A DNA stretch of 28,876 nucleotides, taken from the NCBI GenBank assembly GCA_964017145.1, contig CAXHKQ010000043.1, positions 1 through 28,876 of the forward strand. The letters are read 5' to 3'. Positions within the stretch are counted from its first letter, which is position 1. The number at the start of each line of letters is the position of its first letter. Source of the stretch: Agrocybe praecox (Eukaryota; Basidiomycota; Agaricomycetes; Agaricales; Agrocybaceae). Shown here piece after piece: positions 1 to 8,165 of the stretch. A model generated the notes under the pieces. It had not been told where the DNA came from. It worked only from the letters and a program-made list of their open reading frames with translations, and made no database searches. The translations under genes and the position numbers were made by a program.

Positions 1-188
1 ACCCCTCTCGGTGGCCGCCAATCGTGTCGAGTCATAGGAGTGAAATTAAAATGTAACGTGTCTATGAGCCGACGAGCGGACAGGTGAACTCTCAACCTGG
101 CAGTCTGAACCGGATATCAGTTTTCGTCGGAGGAGGAGGACTCGATGTTCGATCATGCGAGTTTGGTTTTTGTAATTGTAATAATTGT

Positions 189-194
189 TTTATT
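189..194 (-). terminator. Second candidate polyadenylation signal AATAAA
   Basis: TTTATT on the plus strand, about 540 bases downstream of the stop on the minus strand, in an AT-rich stretch. It would give a longer 3' UTR if the signal at 486-491 is bypassed. Confidence 0.25.
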
Positions 195-485
195 AGTTTC
201 TCATAATATAATTCAATATTTTCTGTGTTCTGTCTTCATTTTCATTTACATGCTTTTTTACAGTGCGGAGCTTATATAATTTCGGTGTGTGTGTGGGATT
301 TAGTGTGAGTGTTTCGTGTATGTAATAATACAATAATTCAAACCCTATTCGTATTTTCCGTATAACTTGTCTCTTTGCTTCCTACGTAAAGATTAATAAT
401 ACAAAAATGTATACACTTGAATCTTTGCCGCCGTCCGCTTCTAGTCTGAATATATCATTATAATTGAAGACAAAACTGATTGCGA

Positions 486-491
486 TTTATT
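486..491 (-). terminator. Candidate polyadenylation signal AATAAA
   Basis: TTTATT on the plus strand gives AATAAA on the minus strand, about 240 bases after the TGA at 733-735. The bases after it on the minus strand are T/GT-rich (TCAGTTTTGTCTTC), as expected near a cleavage site. This is the nearer of two candidates. Confidence 0.4.
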
Positions 492-732
492 TACAATAAA
501 TTGTGCGCCGTTCAATGCAGTGCGGTCTTCCTAATTTTTGGTTTCCAATGTCTGTGTGCGGGAGTGTGCGATTTTTATTATGCCAAAATTCCGATTTACT
601 AATCAATAATCACGTGCTGCTCGCTATTCGAATTTATTGCTGCTGCTGCTGCTGTAGAACCTGCTCATATTCCATATCCATGTTGTGCGCTGGTACGACG
701 ATCGATCGATCCGCCTCATTCGTTGTCGTGCA

Positions 733-1912
733 TCATGACGACGGCACGACGTCCTTCGGCTGCGGCGACGGCGAGAACGGCCGATGCAGCATCGGCGCTT
801 GCGCCGTCGTCATCGTCGTCATCGCTGCCGCCACGGCGGCCGCCGTCGTTGCGGTCGCGGTAGCGGTGAGATGCAGATGATGGGCGGCTGCCGCATGCTG
901 CAGATGATGATGCAGATGATGATGGTGGGCGGGCATCGCCTGCCCGTGCAGATGATGCGCGTGCGGCGGTGGGCGGGAAAGCGGGCATGGAGCTGGGCAT
1001 CATCGAACCGGGCGGCGAACTGCTGTTGTTGTTGTTGTTGCTGAAATGCTGCTGCATGTGATGGTGCATCTGCTGCTGGTGGAGGTGCGGGTGCTGCTGG
1101 TGCTGGTGCTGAAGGTGCTGGAGGTGATGATGATGATGCTGGGGCAGCTGATGAAGCTGCGGATGTTGCTGCTGCTGCTGCTGCTGCTGGTGCTGCTGAT
1201 GAGCGGCCGCCGCAATCTGAATAATCCCCGCAGAGCTGAGGTTCCTCGCTGCAGCGCCCATCATCATCTGATGGGCGTGCGGATGAGGCGGTTGGGCGGC
1301 GAAATGTTGCTGCATGGCCGCAGCCTGCGCCTGGGCCGCATGAGCGTGCGCCCCGTGATCGGCATTGATGCGGGCCGGCGAGCTGACGCGGATGCGCAAC
1401 GGCGAGACGGGCGACATTGGGCCGGCGGATCCGGTGCCCCCGGAGCCCGCCGAGTGTGGCGTCGAAGCGGCGGACGACGGGGGCATCGGCGGTGTCGGCG
1501 TCTGGGCGCCGGCGTGCGTCAGCGGCGACATTGAGGAGCCCGGATGACTGACGGATGATGACGACAGCGAAGGCGGAGTGCCGGCCGCCGACGAGGTCAG
1601 CGAGGTGGGATGGTGGTGCGGGTTGAAGTGTGAAGCGTGGTGCGCAGGCGGCGAGGCGGCGTTCAGCGGAATGGGTGCCATTTGCGGTTGGGGTCGCAGA
1701 ACTTGCGGGGCGACGGGGAAGGTGGGTGCTGAAGAGCCAGAAGAGCCGCTGGCGCCCATTGCGGCGGCGGCGGCGGCAGCGGCAGCAGCGGCTGCTGCAG
1801 CAGCGGCCATGTTCAGAGCCGATGGGCGGTGAGTTGGTGCTGGACATGGGTGGCGAGTGGTCGCCGCCGAGGCGATAAGGCAATTGGGGCAGGAAACGGT
1901 TGGCGAAGGTAC
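733..1912 (-). CDS. 3'-terminal coding exon of a His/Gln/Ala/Pro-rich regulator-like protein (gene not identified)
   Basis: Seen: the minus strand has an acceptor ending CCCTTCAG just before 1912. The exon then opens with a GTFANRFLPQLPYRLGGD-type segment and SPP motifs. From about 1810 it continues in a second frame with a run of about 16 Ala, Gly/Ser/Pro-rich sequence, many SP/TP pairs, an eight-residue Gln run (around 1168-1195), His runs mixed with Leu and Gln (about 1050-1150) and an Asn5 run (about 1020-1035). The tail from about 970 reads best in a third frame, with more His/Leu repeats, Ala/Thr repeats and an end ...QPKDVVPSS before TGA at 733-735. If instead the middle frame is kept, the ORF closes at 716. 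No DNA-binding domain, OAR, WRPW or other end motif is visible. Homopeptide tails of this kind are common in insect transcription factors, so a regulatory protein is inferred, not shown. Coding status is strong; the exact protein is uncertain because of the frame changes. Confidence 0.8.
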
Positions 1913-2537
1913 CTGAAGGGGTTTGGGGTTGGGTGAAATTATAGGTTAGTTGGGTGTCAAAGATGAAATGTTATAGATCTGTGATCAAGCTGACAGTTTA
2001 ATGAATGGAGTCTAACCTTCTGACTTCTGCCTATATAAACACTGATAGAGTAGGATGACATTACAGGTTAGTTGGGAGTCGAACATGAAAGGTGACAGAT
2101 CTGTGATCAAGATGAAAGTCTCAATAATTGAAGTCACATCTTCTGACTGTCTAAAAACTGGAGGAATTAGATGAAATTACAGGTTATTTGGGAGTCGAAC
2201 ATTCAAGGTGATAGATCTTTGATCAAGCTGAAAGTCACACATCCTGACAGTCTAAAAACTGGAGAAGTTGGATGAAATTACAAGTTAGTTGGAAGTCGAA
2301 CATGACGAGGTGACAGATCTGTGATCAAGCTGAAAGTCTAAATGAATGAAGTCACACATTCTGACTGTCTAGAAACTGGAGGAGTTGGATGAAATTACAA
2401 GTTAGTTGGGAGTCGAAAATGACGAGGTGACAGATCTGTGATCAAGCTGAAAGTCTCAATGAATGGAGTCACACCTTCATCTGACTGTTAGAATTAAGCT
2501 TAAGAACCCATCCATCGCCATCCCCCTTCAAACTTAC
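1913..2537 (-). other. Intron between the two coding exons
   Basis: The boundaries are GT (2537-2536) and AG (1914-1913) on the minus strand, giving a 625-base phase-1 intron. Most of it is a degenerate tandem repeat (separate entry). The acceptor is preceded by a C-rich tract. A second possible acceptor, GTCCAG ending at 1840, would start the last exon at 1839 and would join the upstream exon directly to the poly-Ala frame, losing the 1912-1840 segment. Confidence 0.7.
1932..2497. repeat. Degenerate intronic minisatellite, about five units of 101-122 bp
   Basis: A unit starting GATGAAATTACAAGTTAGTT (plus strand) recurs at about 1932, 2055, 2171, 2272 and 2389. Each unit carries a TTRGTTGGGAGTCGAA-like block, then a GATCTGTGATCAAGCTGAAAG-like block (one copy has CTTTG instead of CTGTG) and a TTCTGACTGTCTAAAAACTGG-like end. 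The units at 2272 and 2389 are most alike; the first (about 1932) is most diverged, and the one at 2171 lacks part of the middle. This pattern fits unequal exchange with older units at the left edge. The array fills nearly all of the intron but stops before both splice sites. Confidence 0.85.
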
Positions 2538-2830
2538 CAGGCATCCCGGGCGAGTGCGCATCGAAGCGGAACGCTCCCAGCGAGAAGGCCCGATGATGCG
2601 TGGACGCATAGTCCTTGTCCAGATGGTGGTCGTGCATCATCCGGTCGTCGTTGCCGCCGCCCGACGTCGAACCGGGACTGTGCTGCATGCCCGACATGCT
2701 GCCCGGCACCGGCGAATGCGTGCCCAGCGAGATATCGGAGTCGGAGTCATCGTCGGAGGGCGTCGGTGAGTGGCGGTCGAGGCCGCGCGGCAGCCCGCTG
2801 GAGCCGCCGGAGCCGTGCGATTGGGATGAT
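2538..2830 (-). CDS. Internal coding exon of the same minus-strand gene
   Basis: Seen: on the minus strand a long pyrimidine tract ending GCTCCAG precedes 2830, and the exon ends at 2538 in CCTG followed by GTAAGT, a near-consensus donor. The exon is 293 bases: one base, 97 codons and one base. The last G joins GT at 1912 to make a Gly codon, so the phases agree with the next exon. The peptide is Ser/Gly-rich, then has an SPTPSDDDSDSD acidic-serine stretch (residues about 21-31), DISLGTHSPVP, Met/Ser/Gly-rich sequence, an HDHH stretch and an AFSLGAFRFDAHSPGMP end. Inferred: the SP/TP sites and the Asp/Ser stretch are plausible proline-directed kinase and CK2 targets. The exon enters in mid-protein, so at least one more exon must lie upstream (higher coordinates). 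I searched mentally for the family and did not recognise it; a homeodomain, T-box, forkhead or bHLH-PAS protein is possible but none is shown. Confidence 0.75.
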
Positions 2831-3049
2831 CTGGAGCGGAGGAGGAGCAAGAAAGAAAGATAGAAGAGAGGTTAGAATAAATATGAGGACTGTAATTAAT
2901 ATACTACATCTGCTGTGTGTTTGAACAAAGGCGATGACAATGCTCTGCTTGTTTGTGGCAATAACTGCCAAACTGCCAATAAAACCGCACCGCAAAATCA
3001 ACAACGTGTGTGCGGGTGCCCGTAGGGCCGATTGGGGGTGCTTGCTGTA

Positions 3050-3063
3050 CAGATGAACATCTG
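3050..3063. promoter_or_regulatory. Inverted pair of CAGATG E-boxes spaced by 2 bp
   Basis: CAGATGAACATCTG places two CAGATG/CATCTG hexamers head to head with AA between them. CANNTG is the known bHLH-dimer site. A functional role is inferred only from symmetry. Confidence 0.25.
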
Positions 3064-3881
3064 CAATCAAATATTTACTCGACTGACATGACATACAGAG
3101 CAGCCCTTTCGCAACCCCTTTCGCTGTCAGTTGCGGTGGTGCGATGTGCGAACGTGCGTGTTCATTTGTGGCGCAAATAATGATAATTGAATTTATTTGC
3201 TCACGTCGAGCATGCACGTGCTCACGCACGTCGCAACCGCACAGCATCGTTTAGCGAAATGATGTCGCTGATGTCGTCGCGAGGAAAAGGGGTGCGAAGC
3301 GCGTCGACAGACAAAAGCCATATTTCCACACTCACTCAAATATTCCCCACCAGTCCTCGACGGTCGTCGCCTGTCTGTTTGCATGCGTGCAAACATTCGG
3401 CGAAACCGCAAACGGTTGACAGCCGACGAGGTGACAACTCAACAAACACGAATGATGTGTTAACACGTCCGCCACAGACTCGATGATGAGCAATCGACGC
3501 GATGTGCCATATTGTATCGCACTTATTTCGGGCCGAAGAGGCGAGCGGCTCGAGGGCCAGATCGAAATTTATGACGATTATGTCCGCTCGCTTCGATCCG
3601 GAGAATCGCTTGACCGCATGTGCTGAAATGTCAACAACGAAAATTCCCATACTCCCGACTCCCGAGTCCAATCGACTGGAAAAACGGTTCCCATCGAACG
3701 TCGCTGACGTGTGGTGTACTTGTGGTGCACATTTTTTGCATACGCATTTGGAACTGTTTTCGTTTTGTTTTCGATGAATTTGTTGATATTGTTTGTGTAT
3801 GCCCGACAAACCCTTCTTGGAACGGCGTCGTCTCGTAGGACTCTTCAACTAATTGAAACGCGTTTGGCTGCGAGCGCACAT

Positions 3882-3885
<4 letters not shown>

Positions 3886-3913
<28 letters not shown>
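3886..3913. repeat. (AC)n microsatellite
   Basis: An almost perfect alternating A/C run of about 27 bases, followed by a slightly broken CTCACACA. It accounts for the Thr-His repeat frames on this strand. Confidence 0.95.
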
Positions 3914-3919
<6 letters not shown>

Positions 3920-5796
3920 ATGACGACGACGGCCACTTGATGATTGGGCATTTAATTTCACCCCTTTCGTTCGCAGTGCGCTTGTGTGTGTGTCACTTGG
4001 CCGATATTTCCATATGCGCGAATGCAAAAGGCCGCTCGAATCGAAATGTACACATATTAATTCGTGTGAATCAACAAGCGACTTGTGCAATCGTTATTAT
4101 TATACGTTCGAGTTCGAGTGGCCGAGTTGCCGTCGTCGTCTCGGCGTGCGCTTGAGAAAATCCATCAACACTGGCACATTTGTTGCACACTCTGGGCCGC
4201 GCTTGCAGATTGGTGGTGAGTGCATTAATTATGCGCTTGCGGACGCGGTATTTGCGTAACGGGACTGTGTGGCGATTGTTGCGAAAATGTAAGACGCTGA
4301 GTGAGTGTGAGAATCGGGCAGGCTGTCGTCGTATAATGTGGGAATTGGTTTTCTTGCGTATTACTTCTCACAATTCGTTCAATTTCAGTACAGTGGAATT
4401 TAAAAATGCAATCGAGAAATGAATAACCAACCCCATTAAATCGCCCGACTCTATCGTAACCGCAGATCGTCGACTCCATTTTCAGTCACAAAACATATAT
4501 GTCACGGCGGTGTCGCGGGGCGCAATTAAAATACAATTCAATTGCCTGTCGCGGTTGGTTTCCAAACCGTACAATTACCGCCCGAGAACGAGTCCGCTTT
4601 TTTCCCGACCCGACAAACAAACCGAACAACAAATCCGTCCGGACATTGATTTTTCCGTCCGACTAATGAGATTTGCATACCATTGACACACACGTTATGC
4701 AAAGTAACGACACTCACGCACACACACCTCGCAGCTCGTGTTGTTTTTACTTCGGTGAAACGGTGTGTGAGCTACTGGAAAAACCGAGTATTCATTACAA
4801 AGTGTAATGCAATCTCGTTTCGCTGCATTTTCTCCGGGCTTCCGTAACAGCCAGCCCAGCCCAGAGAACCCGTCAATTATGCATCTCCCGACCCCGAACG
4901 AGGAGTATGTAATTAGCCAGCGCCAGCATCCGAAAACAACGCTCATTTTCCATCCCCGCATGCGTTTCGTCAAGTCATCGCAACTAATACCCGGTACAAA
5001 TCACTGCCTTCGCGTTAATGGCACTCACTCGGGATGCAGCCGTAATCTTTCTGGCTGGCGCCACATCCTCCGCACATCCTGACAGACACACACACACACA
5101 GACACATGCGTGTATCGCTGACGCGCGCGAGCGCCAGCCAGCAATGCCAAAAAGGTCGCGTCGGTTCTGGAATAATATTTGCATTGCACTCTCGGCTCGG
5201 TGTTGGGTTTCGCGCGCGCGCTGAGCGCCTCGAAGGGTAGCAAATACGGAATGCAATGTTTTCCACTTAAATACGAGACACCGCGCGCACAGGACAGCTG
5301 GCTGGCAGTGCGCTCGATTCCCACATGTGTCTATGTTGTATGTGTGTTTACTTTAGGATTTTCGGAGAGCCAAAGTGGGCCTCTGTCTTGACACACGACG
5401 TCGACACGACAAAACTCATTCGTGTGTGCATTATTCTCGTGTTTTGTTTCTCGGGAAATCTGCTTAATCAAGATCCGTGTATGCACACAGGAACCGAATT
5501 CAAATCCAATGCACCGAGACATTCGTAAAACAAATCCGTCGACGAAAGAGGACGAACGAGAAGAAAAAAAACAATGTTTACACAACAATTTCGAAAGTCG
5601 ATCGAAAACATACACACGCGACAACCGAATCAATCCATGCGCGTGCCGCCCCGAACACGCAATCTTGTTGTTGCGTATAATGAGATCAATGTTCGTCGGG
5701 CACGAGCTCAACAGACCAAAGAACATCGAGGGTTGCTGTGCTGCAAACAAGTGCGCAAAGAGAGGGTGTGCGTGTGTGTGATGTGGCAATCCGTAT

Positions 5797-5812
5797 GTCA
5801 TGTAAACATGAC
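5797..5812. repeat. 16-bp palindrome GTCATGT-AA-ACATGAC
   Basis: Seven-base arms are perfectly complementary around a 2-base centre. It could be a dimeric binding site or chance. Confidence 0.6.
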
Positions 5813-6325
5813 TGTTCCTACTCCTCCTCCTCTTCTTTAAGGTTCAGCGAGCGAGTGCTGTAATCCGTTGCGTCGTACAAGCGCGCATACGATACGGAAT
5901 TGTGTGTTGATTTGACTTGGAGTAGGATAGCGGTGCGCGATAATCCCTTGGCAGGCGTGCGTGCACTCAAGTTATTGTAATCGCCCGCTCGCGTCTCGAC
6001 CAGGGATCACGCGCGCGTCGTCACAGCTCGGCTCGGGAAATCTAATACAATAATGCACGCAGTGATTGTGATACTCGCGCTATAATATTCTCCAAACCGC
6101 AATCTGAACGCTTGCAGAACTAGTAGATTGCATTTAAATCGAATCAACAAGTAATATCCGAACGCTTTGTCTGCACCGAAAGTCTAGGTTCGGGAATGTC
6201 GGGCGAGTGTATCATGCGCCTCGATGCCCGGCAGGCAGGTTATCTATCATATGTGCTCATTTCATGAGTTTTTGCAACGGTCTAAGCGTCCAATTCCAAC
6301 GACCAAAGCTCACATGATCCTTCAG

Positions 6326-6370
6326 ACAGCAGCAGCAGCATAGCAACGGTTATGAGGAGCTATATCAAAG
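6326..6370 (+). other. Weak exon-like segment on the plus strand
   Basis: The segment is preceded by TCCTTCAG and followed by GTAAGT after CAAAG, both good splice signals. It holds a short CAG repeat, an in-frame stop in one frame and an ATG at 6352 that would give MRSYIK before the donor. It could be a 5' UTR or start exon of a plus-strand transcript or a non-coding RNA exon, or a chance match. No partner exon was identified. Confidence 0.2.
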
Positions 6371-6639
6371 GTAAGTTCGTCTCGTCTCGGTTTGGCAGAG
6401 ACCCCGGAGTAAATCCTTTCCGCTCACATGTGTTTGCGTATGTTTTAATGCATTTTAAATTTCATTTCTCTGGCATTTCCTTTGCCGCACTGCGTGCCGT
6501 GGATTACTCCTCAAGATCCGATGTCGTGCGCCAGACTACGCGAAACAACAGAAAAACCTGCACACTCGACACCGGCACCGGCACCAACCAGTTCATATTT
6601 CCGTTCGTGATACAATAATGACATAATTTGGTCCAGACT

Positions 6640-6662
6640 GCGTTCGCATTTTGGGCGAACGC
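6640..6662. repeat. Short inverted repeat (8-bp arms, 7-base loop)
   Basis: GCGTTCGC at 6640-6647 is the exact reverse complement of GCGAACGC at 6655-6662. Just after it, CCAGTCAACC occurs twice. Confidence 0.6.
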
Positions 6663-8118
6663 GCTTCACCAGTCAACCGCCAGTCAACCAGTATCAATCA
6701 CAACCGCGACAAATTCTCGTCGCTCGTCGACGTCAACGAATGACAGATACACGAACCGCGACATAAGCGCGAGCTGAGCGCGTAGCGTGTTTTTTTGTTT
6801 CGATGTCGAGCGGGCAACATCGCGGCTTGCATTAATCGTTCGTGTGTCTGGTCGCTTGGCATGGCGACGGCGACGGTCCGAGCTCCGAGCGGTCGGCGGC
6901 GGCAAGATGGAATGCGTTCGGGCGCGCAAAGATATCATAAAAATATTTCCATTTTTATCATTGCTGCGGACCGTTTCGCTCGGTGCATGTTGCGCGTGTT
7001 GCGCCGTGTTGCGCCGTGCCGAAAAACATTCCGACACGGTTGGCGGATCGCTACTGCGAGCGCGCATACATTACACACATGTGCGTTATATACGCGTTCG
7101 CGGAGGCACGGCACGACACGGCCCGGCGAGAGACAAAAACATGAACGCGTGCGCCGGGCAGACGGCTGTCTGTATGGTAGGAGAATCGAATAGGATCAGA
7201 AAATATCCAGTTCAATTGATTTTTTATGCTAGCCGGCGTTGATTCGATTCATTCGAATGTTCTTATTGATCCGAGCATAATGTTTGTCGAGTTATACATA
7301 TTCTTCAAAGCCCTAAGTTCGCGCTTAACGAAATATTTCATACGTATGTCTATAACAGCGAAGGCATTGCGTTGCAACCAAAATACATTGTAATTATTCA
7401 CGCAGGCATTGATTCAGAAGCCAAAACAAAAACGAGAACAATTACTAATTCACCAGTCGAACCATTATACAGTGCAATTATCCGAGGCGAACATTTGGTC
7501 CTTCGAGCCGGATCGGATTTTCCAGAATTATCAATTTATCGTATTTTGCACAATGTCCAAACACACCTCACTGCTGCTAGGTGCAGTTTTCGATTCGCTT
7601 CACGCGTGGCGCATCGTCCACGCGGGGATCTGGTTCGTTATTTCACGCGTGCGCCTGCACGCGCATACCCCAAACGACATATGGAAAGCCGGCCAACATA
7701 CGAGGTGTTCTCATTTTGTCGGCTCTGCTGCACAATTATTGCTACATATATTATTTAATATTAAATACCCGTCGTCGAGTGAATGAGACGTCAAGTGGCA
7801 GCAACACGCGCACCAAAACACCGAACACCGAACCCAGCGAGCGGATTGATATGCGTGTAAATGCGCGGACGATTCGGACGGACTTTGTTGTGCGTTGGAA
7901 TTCTCGGCGCTCGGTTCGCGTTCGGAGCCACCGCTCGCTTACATTCTCAGGCGCAGAGCGATTAACTTTTATTTGCAACGCGACGACGCGACGCGACGCG
8001 ACCACGTATACAGAGCTAGAGAGCGTTTTGTAATTAATTTTTATGCGCAACCGGTGACGACGACGGTTTGTTTCGTCGCAGTCGCAGTTGCAAGTGAATA
8101 TTAATTTTGATGGGACCA

Positions 8119-8165
8119 CATTGTCGACCACGCGCTGCTGTCGTTAGAAGCAGACGTCGACAATG
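8119..8165. repeat. Nested hairpin, 10-bp perfect outer stem
   Basis: CATTGTCGAC (8119-8128) pairs exactly with GTCGACAATG (8156-8165). Inside, CTGCT pairs with AGCAG around a 9-base loop. The total stem is too short and too interrupted for a typical miRNA precursor. Confidence 0.6.

Larger units (their letters stand above)
1..732 (-). other. 3' UTR and downstream flank of the minus-strand gene
   Basis: No coding signal is seen left of the stop codon on either strand; the sequence changes from GC-rich coding to AT-rich with TG-rich tracts. A short (TGC)n run lies near 639-653. Plus-strand frames here read into the reverse of the coding exon and give poly-Cys or poly-Val artefacts. The end of the transcript is not fixed; two polyadenylation signals are possible. 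Confidence 0.5.
2831..6325. other. No defensible gene; putative intronic or regulatory DNA
   Basis: Both strands have only short stop-bounded frames without conserved-looking peptides. The minus-strand gene must continue upstream, so this may be its intron. Contents noted: paired inverted E-boxes (3050-3063), a CACGTG core near 3215, a CA microsatellite (3886-3913), a palindrome (5797-5812), and moderately AT-rich segments (about 4300-5000) between GC-rich ones that contain homeodomain-type ATTA/TAAT cores. Any enhancer role is inference. Confidence 0.5.

Noticed and set aside
503..1832. Several plus-strand frames with poly-Cys, poly-Leu and poly-Ala
   Set aside because: They are reverse-strand translations of the CAG/CAT/GCN repeats in the minus-strand exon.
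819..1883. 354-codon minus-strand frame through the terminal exon
   Set aside because: Only its first segment (to about 1815) looks coding; the rest is Arg/Cys-rich shadow of the real Ala/Gln/His frame.
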